In this document: piece after piece, positions 6,214 to 13,298 of the stretch
How positions within the stretch are numbered: the first letter of the stretch is position 1
How the letters are laid out: every line of letters starts with the position of its first letter
NCBI GenBank assembly: GCA_045132495.1
Contig: JBGUSK010000116.1
Span: 1 to 17,461 of the forward strand
Direction of reading: 5' to 3'
Length of the DNA: 17,461 bases
Source: UBA11524 sp045132495
Lineage (GTDB): Bacteria; Bacillota; Clostridia; Christensenellales; Aristaeellaceae
Notes under the pieces: model-generated
Databases searched by the model: none
What the model was told of the DNA's origin: nothing
Seen by the model: the letters and a program-made list of their open reading frames with translations, nothing else
Translations under genes and position numbers: made by a program

Positions 6214-7149
6214 TTAGCAGCGACAGTTGCAGCTGTTGCCATGACCGCAGCCATTGCTGGTGCAGTTGCAGCGGCATGAACCTCCGCAGGTACAGCCCAC
6301 GTTGCTCGCACTGACATTGCCCGTGTTGCAGGCAGACGCCGTCGGGAAGAGCGGCAGGGAGAAGAATTCCGTGCAAACGCTGTCCGCAAACTCCTCTGCC
6401 GGAGGAATGGCGCAGTAGCCGTAGCTGGGCACGAGAATCTCCACATCCGCCAGCACTTTCAGGATGATGGTGACGCAAACGGTCATCTTGAACTGATTGT
6501 TGCCTACGAAGCAGCCTGATACGCAGATTGCGCTGGCCATGGCCTCCAGGGTATAGGGCACGATGGACTCGTCGGGAATGGAAAGAAGCACGTCGCGGTC
6601 CACGCTGACCACGCCCTTGCCGATGTACTCAATGCAGCGGCTGTCCACGAAGAGGATGTCGATGGGAACATCCACCGTGCAGCGCACACGGGCGAAGCAG
6701 GGGCGATCGCACAGGCGCTCGACAGACAGATTGCGGATGGATGCTTCCGTCGTGGAAGAACGGCAGCTTTCAAAGGTGATGGGCGGCACGGGCGCAGAGG
6801 TCGGGGCGATGGTGTCGCCGCAATCGCAATTGCCATTTGTGCTGCATCCATTATTGGTGCAGGGATTGCACCCGCAGGGATTACAGCCGTTGCAGCAACC
6901 ATTGCAGGAACCACACTGGTTGCAGGCATTACCGCAAGGGCCGCCGGCACCACCGCAGCCGCAGTTGTTCACCTGAGCAAAGCTGGTGATGGTCACCACG
7001 GCATTGTCGATCTGCTCCTGCCACATGGCACTGTCGTAGACCCGTTTCACCTGCACGCAGACCTTCTCCTGCAGGCCGTTGGTAGCATCGCCGGCGATCA
7101 TACCGGGGCAGCAGGACGCATTGGCGTTCTTGTAACTGTAGAAGGACAT
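6214..7149 (-). CDS. Cysteine-rich protein, possible spore-envelope or metal-binding protein
   Basis: This 311-residue protein contains 38 cysteines and has no signal peptide or membrane helix. An N-terminal segment (~25-60, with KVCVQVKRVYDSAM) leads into a low-complexity block at 62-111 built from repeated N/G-x-C units such as CNGCCNGCNPCGCNPC. A beta-rich middle domain follows (~120-250), then a second Cys-rich tail at 284-311 ending NSCNCRC. The Cys-rich block interrupts what looks like one folded domain. I do not recognise a named family with certainty; similar leaderless Cys-rich proteins in spore formers are often coat or exosporium components crosslinked by disulfides. Metal chelation is the alternative. 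The start is firm: AAGGAGG lies 8 bases before the ATG. The gene stands alone, convergent with the kinase gene; no T-rich terminator for it is visible. Confidence 0.8.
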   Translation of the reverse strand: MSFYSYKNANASCCPGMIAGDATNGLQEKVCVQVKRVYDSAMWQEQIDNAVVTITSFAQVNNCGCGGAGGPCGNACNQCGSCNGCCNGCNPCGCNPCTNNGCSTNGNCDCGDTIAPTSAPVPPITFESCRSSTTEASIRNLSVERLCDRPCFARVRCTVDVPIDILFVDSRCIEYIGKGVVSVDRDVLLSIPDESIVPYTLEAMASAICVSGCFVGNNQFKMTVCVTIILKVLADVEILVPSYGYCAIPPAEEFADSVCTEFFSLPLFPTASACNTGNVSASNVGCTCGGSCRCNCTSNGCGHGNSCNCRC

Positions 7150-7242
7150 TGCATCACGCCTCCTTATTCGTTCGGCTTCGTGCAGGGCCTTGTGCCTTGC
7201 GGAGCCTTCACGAGCAAACTATGTCGGGGCGGAGGTTGTGTG

Positions 7243-7281
7243 CAAAAGAAAAAACGTCCGGCAGGATTATGTCGGACGTTT
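7243..7281 (-). terminator. Rho-independent terminator at the end of the M50-scpAB-GNAT operon
   Basis: On the minus strand AAACGTCCG (7281-7273) pairs perfectly with CGGACGTTT (7260-7252), extended by three inner pairs. The T-rich run TTTTTTCTTTT follows (covering 7254-7244). It begins 6 bases past the stop of the GNAT gene at 7288. Confidence 0.9.
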
Positions 7282-7287
7282 GGTGGA

Positions 7288-7818
7288 TCAACCCATGTAT
7301 TCTTCTTTCGTCATTTCCATTTCGAGAATGTGCCAACATTCGCCGAAAACCTCGCAAACATTGGATACATCCATCGGAACATCCTTGAATCCAACAGCCT
7401 TGTAGCAGTGGTAAGCAGGTTCGTTATGCTCGAAGACACCAAGTGTGACCTTTTCCGCTCTGAGAATCTCAAATGCGTACTTAAGAGCCAGTCGGAGCAT
7501 CTCCTTTCCATATCCCCTGCCACGCTTTGAATCATCAACGATCACAAAGCCAAATCGCAGTTCCCTCTTTTTCGCATCCGTATAGCGCAGAATGAGATGG
7601 CCTGCCACCCCGCTTTCATCAACCGCTGTCATGGGGTAAAAATTATCCGTCTCAACGCAATCGCCATTGCAATCAATGTACTTGTGGTTCATGTCACCAG
7701 GCGTAATAGGATAGTGCGGGTATCTGTCTGAGGTCCATCGACGAAAGCTGCCTTCATCCTTGCACCAGGAAACGATTATCTGTGCATCGCATGGCTTGTA
7801 AGGCCTTAACCACAGCAT
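7288..7818 (-). CDS. GNAT-family N-acetyltransferase (RimJ/RimL-like)
   Basis: The 176-residue cytoplasmic protein has a GNAT fold. It opens with LWLRPYKPCDAQIIVSWCKD (beta-1/alpha-1). The acetyl-CoA pyrophosphate loop KRGRGYGKEM is at 98-107, and the C-terminal motif NEPAYHCYKAVGF (132-144) is typical of Acetyltransf_3-type enzymes. The substrate cannot be told from sequence. The gene begins 3 bases after the HMA gene stop (TAAGTCATG) with no strong Shine-Dalgarno, suggesting translational coupling. It is the last gene before the terminator. Base composition differs from its neighbours: a hand count of 7381-7560 gives about 48% G+C, against about 67% in a sample of ligA (12001-12060), so it may be a recent acquisition. 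Confidence 0.88.
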   Translation of the reverse strand: MLWLRPYKPCDAQIIVSWCKDEGSFRRWTSDRYPHYPITPGDMNHKYIDCNGDCVETDNFYPMTAVDESGVAGHLILRYTDAKKRELRFGFVIVDDSKRGRGYGKEMLRLALKYAFEILRAEKVTLGVFEHNEPAYHCYKAVGFKDVPMDVSNVCEVFGECWHILEMEMTKEEYMG

Positions 7819-7821
7819 GAC

Positions 7822-8028
7822 TTACACCAACTGGGCTTTAAAGCCTTTTTTCTCCACCGCAGCGATGAGGTCAGCGTCAAGAACGCTCGCCTCGCAGGTG
7901 ACAGCGGCGGTTTTGGCTTCCAGGTCAACGGTCACAGCCGTCACGCCGGGAACAGCGCCCAGCACCTTCTCCACACTGGCCTTGCAGTGCATGCACATCA
8001 TGCCTTCCACATTGAGCATCTTTTCCAT
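7822..8028 (-). CDS. Heavy-metal-associated (HMA) domain protein, CopZ-like
   Basis: This 68-residue protein is a single ferredoxin-like HMA domain with the metal-binding loop GMMCMHC (Cys12 and Cys15). The rest of the domain, including VEKVLGAVPGVTAVTVDLEAKTA and a C-terminal Lys-Gly-Phe, is also typical. Such proteins bind Cu(I) or other soft metals and pass them to P-type ATPases or regulators. No copper ATPase or CsoR-type regulator is next to it; it lies between two acetyltransferases at the end of the scpAB operon. GGAGG lies 8 bases before the ATG, the strongest ribosome binding site in this stretch, so it may be translated more than its neighbours. Confidence 0.93.
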   Translation of the reverse strand: MEKMLNVEGMMCMHCKASVEKVLGAVPGVTAVTVDLEAKTAAVTCEASVLDADLIAAVEKKGFKAQLV

Positions 8029-8059
8029 AGTTTTGTCCTCCTTTTATATTTGAATTTGA

Positions 8060-8590
8060 TTAACCACGCAGTTTCTTTGACAGGAACAGCACCAGATCGT
8101 CATCAACGGTGCAGACCGTCTCATACTGGACACATTGTTTACCCTGATACCAAATGCCGGAACCATCCGGGACATACCCACGCTTGACGTAAATCCGCTG
8201 GGCGCTGCCATATTCGCGGCACAGGCCAACACCCAGGCAGACGGTATCCGCATGCTGGGCGGCGATCTGCTCTGCCGCGTCCATCAGGCGGTTGCCGATA
8301 CCTTTACGCTGGTATTTCTTCAGCACATTGAAATCGACGATCTCCGGCCAGCCTATTCCTTTGAAAGGGCCCTCATTGGCGTTCAGATACAGATACAGGC
8401 TACCTGCCGGATGGCCTTGATATTCCGCCGTCAGGGCGACGCACTTTCCCTCAGCCGCTTCTCTGATGCGCATCAGGTAGTATTCTATATCCGGGTGCCA
8501 GCCCTGGGCAGTGTATTCATCGTCGAATACCTGAGCATCCGCCGCTTCCATGTCGCGAATGACCACTTCTTCATCCTTGTAGTAAATCAT
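8060..8590 (-). CDS. GNAT-family N-acetyltransferase
   Basis: The 176-residue protein has the GNAT motif A at 88-103 (FNVLKKYQRKGIGNRLM, with Q94-R-K-G-I-G99 binding acetyl-CoA) and a C-terminal YVKRGYVPDGSGIWYQG segment. The Asp-Glu-Tyr and Trp-Pro-rich N-terminal half probably carries acceptor specificity. The substrate is unknown. It is distinct from the other acetyltransferase at 7288, so this is not a tandem duplicate. GAGG lies 6 bases before the ATG, within the 10 bases after the scpB stop, so it belongs to the same transcript. Confidence 0.88.
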   Translation of the reverse strand: MIYYKDEEVVIRDMEAADAQVFDDEYTAQGWHPDIEYYLMRIREAAEGKCVALTAEYQGHPAGSLYLYLNANEGPFKGIGWPEIVDFNVLKKYQRKGIGNRLMDAAEQIAAQHADTVCLGVGLCREYGSAQRIYVKRGYVPDGSGIWYQGKQCVQYETVCTVDDDLVLFLSKKLRG

Positions 8591-8600
8591 ATTTCCTCAA

Positions 8601-9221
8601 TTATGGCGTCAATTCCGGCACATCGAAGTCCGGTTCTTCGGGCTTTTCAGGCTGGGGTGCCTCCGGCATGGGCGGGAGATCCTCCAGGGTGGTCAGGCCG
8701 AAGTGGGACAGGAAGTTCTCCGTCGTGCCGTAGAGAATGGGGCGACCCAGGGTATCCTTGCGGCCCACCTCCATAATGAGCTCCTTGTTGACCAGCGACT
8801 GGATGGAATAGTCGCATTTCACGCCGCGCACCTGCTCCACCTCCGCACGGGTCACGGGCTGCTTGTAGGCAACCACCGCGAGGGTCTCCATCGCCGCCTG
8901 AGTCAGGCTTTGCTTCTGTACCGGCTGCAGCAGATGTACCACGTCCGTCGCGTAAAGCGCCCGGGTCGCCAATTGAACCTGATGACCGAAGCGCTTGAGG
9001 GTGAATCCCCGCTGATGGAAATCATACTCGTCGCGGAGCTTGGTGATCTCATTTTCAACCGCGCGGACGGTGACATTCAGCGCCTTTGCCAGGTCTTCAA
9101 TGCGGACAGGTTCGCCAGCCACAAACAGGATCGCCTCGATCCGCCCGGACAGCGTGCCGCCGGCCTCGCTTGTTTCTTCATCGGTTTCTTCAATTTCGAT
9201 ATCACGTTCCATATCAGTCAT
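8601..9221 (-). CDS. scpB: Segregation and condensation protein B
   Basis: ScpB dimerises and, with ScpA, regulates the SMC ATPase in condensing and separating chromosomes. The 206-residue protein has an acidic N-terminal tail (1-~22), then two winged-helix domains. Family hallmarks include GRIEAILFVAGEPV, QAAMETLAVVAYKQPVTRAE and GVKCDYSIQSLVNKELI, then GRKDTLGRPILYGTTENFLSHFGL. A proline/glutamate-rich tail follows. Its ATG overlaps the scpA stop in ATGA, with GGAGG about 7 bases upstream, which supports this start over the ATG three codons later. Confidence 0.97.
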   Translation of the reverse strand: MTDMERDIEIEETDEETSEAGGTLSGRIEAILFVAGEPVRIEDLAKALNVTVRAVENEITKLRDEYDFHQRGFTLKRFGHQVQLATRALYATDVVHLLQPVQKQSLTQAAMETLAVVAYKQPVTRAEVEQVRGVKCDYSIQSLVNKELIMEVGRKDTLGRPILYGTTENFLSHFGLTTLEDLPPMPEAPQPEKPEEPDFDVPELTP

Positions 9222-9979
9222 GCGTTTTCCTCCGGTGTATCTTCGCGCCGTCCGGGATATAGGACGATCTCGCCATAGATGCCTTCCTGTTCAAGATGGG
9301 TCTCGCCCAGCTTCAGCAGCTCCAGCAGTGCCAGAAAGTAGGTCACGACCTCTTCCTTTGTCGGCGCTGCACTGAATGCTTCCTCAAAGGTCATGCGTCC
9401 CTTCCGGCGGATGCCCTTCATGAGTGACAGCATGCAATCCTGCACATTGTGTTCATCCCGGCGGATGTCGCGGGGCGCATAGTGATTGACCTCGGTGGCT
9501 TCTTCCTCCACCGCAGGCTTGCGCTGCCAGATACGCAGGAAGGCCGCTGTTAGTCCTTCAAGGGTCAAGCCGACCAGTTCTGTCTCCTGGGGCGGAAGCG
9601 GGTATTCCTCCGGCAGCTTTGTAAAGAGATTGCCTGCCGCCTTCTCGAACTGCTTCATCGCGTCCGCCGTTTCGCGGAAACGCTTGTATTCCTCCAGTTG
9701 CCGAATCAATGCAGCCTCGGGATCTTCCTCTCCCTCCTCCACCTTGGGCGGACGCGGCAGCATCGCACGGGACTTGATTTCCAGCAGCGTAGCCGCCATG
9801 ACGAGAAAGTCAGTTGCTTCGTCCATGTCCAGATCAGAGGCGCTGCGGACAAGGGATATGTACTGGTCGGTAATCTGACTAACGAAGATGTCCTTGATGT
9901 CGATCTTTTCCTTGTTGATCAGGAAGAGCAGCAAGTCAAGGGGGCCGTCAAAATCCTTGAGTTGGAAGGTCAGGGCCAT
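9218..9979 (-). CDS. scpA: Segregation and condensation protein A (kleisin)
   Basis: ScpA is the kleisin subunit that bridges the SMC heads. The 253-residue protein begins with the family's hallmark FDGPLDLLLFLINKEKIDI, then TDFLVMAATLLEIKSRAMLPRP. A variable acidic linker and a C-terminal winged helix (~190-250, including EEAFSAAPTKEEVVTYFLAL) follow. GGGAGA precedes the ATG. The gene starts 12 bases after the M50 protease stop and overlaps scpB by 4 bases, so the three are one transcription unit. A site-2-protease gene before scpAB is a known arrangement in Firmicutes. Confidence 0.97.
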   Translation of the reverse strand: MALTFQLKDFDGPLDLLLFLINKEKIDIKDIFVSQITDQYISLVRSASDLDMDEATDFLVMAATLLEIKSRAMLPRPPKVEEGEEDPEAALIRQLEEYKRFRETADAMKQFEKAAGNLFTKLPEEYPLPPQETELVGLTLEGLTAAFLRIWQRKPAVEEEATEVNHYAPRDIRRDEHNVQDCMLSLMKGIRRKGRMTFEEAFSAAPTKEEVVTYFLALLELLKLGETHLEQEGIYGEIVLYPGRREDTPEENA

Positions 9980-9991
9980 TATGATTCTCCC

Positions 9992-10843
9992 TTACATCTG
10001 GCCGGTCAGCAGGAGGAATATCCTGAGAACAGCCTCATACAGATTGGAAACACAGAAGGAAAGCACCTTGTCCAGTGCACCGCTGAGCAGCAACGCCATC
10101 AGCACAAAGTGGGTGATCTGGAACATCTGCCCGGACAGACGGAGCCTGCCCTTGAGCAGCGTGTCATTGAGCACATGAAATCCATCCAGCGGCGGAATAG
10201 GCAGCAGGTTGAAGATCGCCAGCGTCAGGTTAACCTGTGCAAGGAGCAAAAGTAGGCGCTGTACCCAGATCAGCCAGGGGAAACGCATGAACTCGCCAAA
10301 GGACCCGATCATCTCATGCCCATAATTCATGATGCTTGTCGCAGCGATAGAGCCCTCCCGTCCCTCAAAAGTCAGGACCCAGCCATAGAAGGGGTTGAGC
10401 AGAATGTCGATCTCGCCGAACTCCTCCATCATGATTTCCAACATTTCCTGCGACCACAGGAAGCGGTTGACAATGCAGGACAGCAGCGTCGCGGCGATAA
10501 AGATCGTCAGATTCACCGTAATGCCCGCGATGGACACGAGGAAATCATCCCTCCGGTAATCACGGAAGTTGCGCGGATTGACCGGCACCGGCTTTGCCCA
10601 GCCAAAGCCAAACAGGAACATGCAAAGCGTTCCGAGAGGATGCAGGTGGCGCGCCGGATTCAGCGACAAGCGCCCCAGCATCTTCGCTGTGGGATCGCCG
10701 CATTTGAGGGCCACATAGCCATGTGCGCACTCATGCAGGATCAGGCTGATCAGGATCACTCCCCAGGTATAGGCCATCGTAATCAGGAAGCCCATCGGGT
10801 CAGCCTGCAGCTGCTCAATATAGGTTTGGAGTCTGTCAAACAT
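9992..10843 (-). CDS. Site-2 protease family (M50) membrane metalloprotease
   Basis: The 283-residue polytopic membrane protein is an intramembrane zinc metalloprotease. It carries the HExxH motif (His37-Glu38-Cys-Ala-His41) inside its first hydrophobic helix and the third zinc ligand Asp220 in NLLPIPPLDG. The segment GWAKPVPVNPRNFR and the LGRLSLNP region match the short, PDZ-less YwhC-type M50 proteins. The natural substrate is unknown. The start is placed at the ATG preceded by GAGG at 7-base spacing. An in-frame TTG ten codons upstream (10873) lacks a site and is less likely. It is the first gene of the scpAB operon; I found no convincing promoter in the 74 bases to the divergent gene. 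Confidence 0.93.
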   Translation of the reverse strand: MFDRLQTYIEQLQADPMGFLITMAYTWGVILISLILHECAHGYVALKCGDPTAKMLGRLSLNPARHLHPLGTLCMFLFGFGWAKPVPVNPRNFRDYRRDDFLVSIAGITVNLTIFIAATLLSCIVNRFLWSQEMLEIMMEEFGEIDILLNPFYGWVLTFEGREGSIAATSIMNYGHEMIGSFGEFMRFPWLIWVQRLLLLLAQVNLTLAIFNLLPIPPLDGFHVLNDTLLKGRLRLSGQMFQITHFVLMALLLSGALDKVLSFCVSNLYEAVLRIFLLLTGQM

Positions 10844-10859
10844 TGCTTTCCTCTTTTCA

Positions 10860-10888
10860 TCATAAGGCGTCAACTGGACGCATAAAGT
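10860..10888 (+). promoter_or_regulatory. Candidate sigma-E-like sporulation promoter of the GerQ-like gene
   Basis: TCATAAG (10860-10866) and CATAAAGT (10881-10888) are separated by 14 bases. The known mother-cell sigma-E consensus is roughly KMATATT / CATACAnT with a 13-15 base spacer; the -10 differs at one position. Transcription would begin about 20 bases before the ATG at 10918, with AAGGAGG at 10902. No sigma-A promoter is visible here. This is a sequence match only. Confidence 0.35.
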
Positions 10889-10917
10889 GGATCACCAAGA
10901 TAAGGAGGCGATTCAAA

Positions 10918-11343
10918 ATGAGTGAAATGACCAACACGAATGGCACCTTTACCGTGCCGCCGGATCAGGATTTTGACACCATCAGCTTCCAGGGCTCAAT
11001 GCAGCAGGTGCTGCAAGAGAACGTAGGCAAGTATGTCATTGTGGAATTCCTCATCGGCACAGGAAGCCTGACAAGCCGCCAGGGCATGCTGTACTACGTC
11101 GGCGCGCAGTTCCTGGTGCTCTATGACGAGTTTGAGTCGCGCTTTGTTGTCTGCGACATCTTCTCGGTAAAGTTTGTGACCTTCCTTGAAGCTCGCAGTG
11201 CATCGACCTACCCAACGCTGGATCAGACTGCCGTACAGGGCAGTTCCTCCGCCGACACCCCCGCCGTGGAAGCTGGTGCATTCACACCCTCCCAGGCTGC
11301 ATATGCGCACGCAACGCGTCGCAATCCGTCTGCGCGGTTTTAA
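10918..11343 (+). CDS. Small protein with GerQ/coat-like domain (hypothetical)
   Basis: The 141-residue soluble protein has three parts. The polar N-terminus is residues 1-24. A beta-rich core (~27-92) contains QQVLQENVGKYVIVEFLIGT, a GMLYYVGAQFLVLYDE strand pair and VCDIFSVKFVTFLEA. A disordered Ala/Ser/Thr/Pro tail (93-141) ends in Arg-Phe. The core resembles the small barrel of GerQ, a spore-coat protein needed for germination, though identity is low by eye; it could be another Clostridia-specific protein of that fold. AAGGAGG lies 9 bases before the ATG, so an upstream extension to 10843 is rejected. Its TAA overlaps the ligA TAA on the other strand. It is the only rightward gene between 6214 and 15939. 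Confidence 0.75.
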   Translation: MSEMTNTNGTFTVPPDQDFDTISFQGSMQQVLQENVGKYVIVEFLIGTGSLTSRQGMLYYVGAQFLVLYDEFESRFVVCDIFSVKFVTFLEARSASTYPTLDQTAVQGSSSADTPAVEAGAFTPSQAAYAHATRRNPSARF

Positions 11344-13295
11344 CGTCCGCAACGACGAAGCAGCTCTGCCTCATCAATAACCTCAATGCCCAGAGACTGC
11401 GCTTTGGTCAGCTTGGAACCGGCCGCCTCGCCTGCAACGACGAAGGCGGTCTTTTTGCTGACCGATCCCGCCGCCGTTCCGCCGCAGGAGCGAATCAGTT
11501 CCTCCGCATCCTTGCGGGAAAGCGTGGGCAGCGTACCCGTTACAACGATACTCAGACCTGTAAACGCCCCCTCCGCCTTGCCAGCAGCCTCCTGGGGCTT
11601 CACGCCGGCACCAAGGAGGCGTTCAATCATTTCCCGATTCTCCGGGAAGGAGAAGAACTCGATAACGCTCTGGGCAACGATATCGCCCACGTCGGGGATG
11701 GCAATCAGCTGCTCCAGCGTGGCGTCCTGCATCTTTTGGAGCGTACCAAAGGTGTTCGCGAGGTCGCGGGCAGTTTTACGGCCAACGTTCGGAATGCCGA
11801 TGGCATGTAAAAATGCATCCAGTGCGCAGGACTTGCTCTTGTCGAGCGCAGAGAGCAGCTTTTCCGCCTTGCGCTGCTTGAAGCCCTCGAGAGTAAGCGC
11901 CTCTTCCAGCGTGATCTGATACAGATCGGCGCAGTCACGGACGTTCATCTGGTCATATAGCTGGGCGATGGTTTTCTCGGACAATCCCTCAATATCCATC
12001 GCTTCGCGGCTGGAGAAGTGACTCATACGTGCGATGGCCTGCGGACGGCATCCTGCCCGGTTCAGGCAGAAAAGATGCGCACCGCGTTCCACCAGTTCAC
12101 TCCCGCAGGCAGGACAATGGGTCGGCGGAACAATGGGCTTCTCCCCTTCCGACGGTTCGCCGACACGGCCCATGATCTCGGGGATCACGTCATTTGAGCG
12201 ACGGATCCATACCGGCGCGCCGATAGCGACGCGCTTGCGCTGGATGTCACCGTAGTTGTTCAGCGTTGCCTTGCGAACGGTTACACCATAGAAATCAACC
12301 GGCTCCACATGGGCCAGAGGGGTCAGCTTGCCAGTGCGGCCCAACTCCCAGGTGACTTCATTGAGGGTGGTGGTGGTTTCTTCCGCCTCAAACTTGTAGG
12401 CCACAGCCCAGCGCGGGAAACGATCCGTATAGCCCATCTGGTCGCGCAGGGAAAAGTCGCCCACCTTGACCAGGACGCCGTCGATCAGGTAATCCAGTGT
12501 CGGACGGGCTGTCTCAATCTCCTTGATGCAGGCGATCAGACTCTCCCGGTCATGAGGGCGGCCCAGATACTCGCTCACCGGGAAGCCATTCGCCTTGAGG
12601 AAGTCCAGCATGACCGGCTGATCCTCATAGGGCGGATGATCAATCGTGCCAACCTGGTAGAAGAAGGCGTCCAGCTTGCGGGACGCCGTCACGGCAGGAT
12701 CCAGGTTGCGGATCGCGCCGGCAGCAGCATTGCGGGCATTCTTCAAAGGTTCGGCAGCAGTGGCATTGTACTTTTCCAGCGTAGACAGGCGCATGATGCA
12801 CTCGCCCTGTACCTCAAGCAGACCCTTGTAGGGAATCGTCAGCGGCACCGTGCGGATGGTTCTCGCCTGAGGCAGGATCGCCTCGCCGATCACGCCGTTG
12901 CCACGGGTCGCCGCCTGGACAAGCACGCCGTCGCGATACGTCAGGTTCAGTGTCAGGCCGTCGAACTTGTATTCCACATAATACTGCAGATCAGTGCGGT
13001 CTGCCAGCTTCTCGGTACGCTTGATCCACTCGTCCAGCTCGTCAAGGCTCTGGACCTTGTCCATCGACCACAGGCGACTGATGTGCATATGCGGTTCAAA
13101 GGAAGAAAGCGCCTCTGCTCCGACACGGTGGGTCGGGCTGTCTGGCAACGTCATGCCAGATTCCTTTTCGAGCCGCAGCAGCTCGTCATACATCGCGTCA
13201 TAGTCCTTGTCGGACATGATGGGTTCGCCAGAATAGTAATAGGCACGGGCTGCCTCATTGAGCTTGTCCACCAGAAGGCGCATCTGCTCGGTCAT
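11340..13295 (-). CDS. ligA: NAD-dependent DNA ligase
   Basis: LigA seals nicks in DNA during replication and repair, using NAD to adenylate an active-site lysine. The 651-residue protein is near full family length (~660-670). It has the Ia domain (1-~70, with YYYSGEPIMSDKDYD that binds NMN), the KxDG motif (Lys110 in EYKFDG), an OB fold with WELGRTGKLTPLA, and a Cys4 zinc finger (Cys394, Cys397, Cys410, Cys416). Helix-hairpin-helix repeats follow (GIPNVGRKTARDLA, IPDVGDI), then a C-terminal BRCT domain (~573-651). GGAGG precedes the ATG inside the end of pcrA, whose stop is 3 bases upstream, so the two are coupled. No terminator follows: the stop overlaps that of the convergent gene. Confidence 0.98.
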   Translation of the reverse strand: MTEQMRLLVDKLNEAARAYYYSGEPIMSDKDYDAMYDELLRLEKESGMTLPDSPTHRVGAEALSSFEPHMHISRLWSMDKVQSLDELDEWIKRTEKLADRTDLQYYVEYKFDGLTLNLTYRDGVLVQAATRGNGVIGEAILPQARTIRTVPLTIPYKGLLEVQGECIMRLSTLEKYNATAAEPLKNARNAAAGAIRNLDPAVTASRKLDAFFYQVGTIDHPPYEDQPVMLDFLKANGFPVSEYLGRPHDRESLIACIKEIETARPTLDYLIDGVLVKVGDFSLRDQMGYTDRFPRWAVAYKFEAEETTTTLNEVTWELGRTGKLTPLAHVEPVDFYGVTVRKATLNNYGDIQRKRVAIGAPVWIRRSNDVIPEIMGRVGEPSEGEKPIVPPTHCPACGSELVERGAHLFCLNRAGCRPQAIARMSHFSSREAMDIEGLSEKTIAQLYDQMNVRDCADLYQITLEEALTLEGFKQRKAEKLLSALDKSKSCALDAFLHAIGIPNVGRKTARDLANTFGTLQKMQDATLEQLIAIPDVGDIVAQSVIEFFSFPENREMIERLLGAGVKPQEAAGKAEGAFTGLSIVVTGTLPTLSRKDAEELIRSCGGTAAGSVSKKTAFVVAGEAAGSKLTKAQSLGIEVIDEAELLRRCGR

Positions 13296-13298
13296 GGT

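Noticed and set aside
6841..6970. DNA repeat or CRISPR-like array in the Cys-rich gene
   Set aside because: The recurring TTGCAG/GGTTGC-type words reflect repeated Asn-Gly-Cys codons. Unit lengths are irregular and there are no spacers.
8029..8059. Promoter for the HMA gene in the AT-rich gap after the first GNAT gene
   Set aside because: The TATAAA there directly abuts the ribosome binding site and leaves no room for a transcription start. The gap is only 31 bases, so operon read-through is simpler.
10841..10862. TATGAT on the minus strand as a -10 for the M50 operon
   Set aside because: Transcription would begin within or next to the ribosome binding site, leaving almost no leader, and the -35 (TTTATG) is poor.
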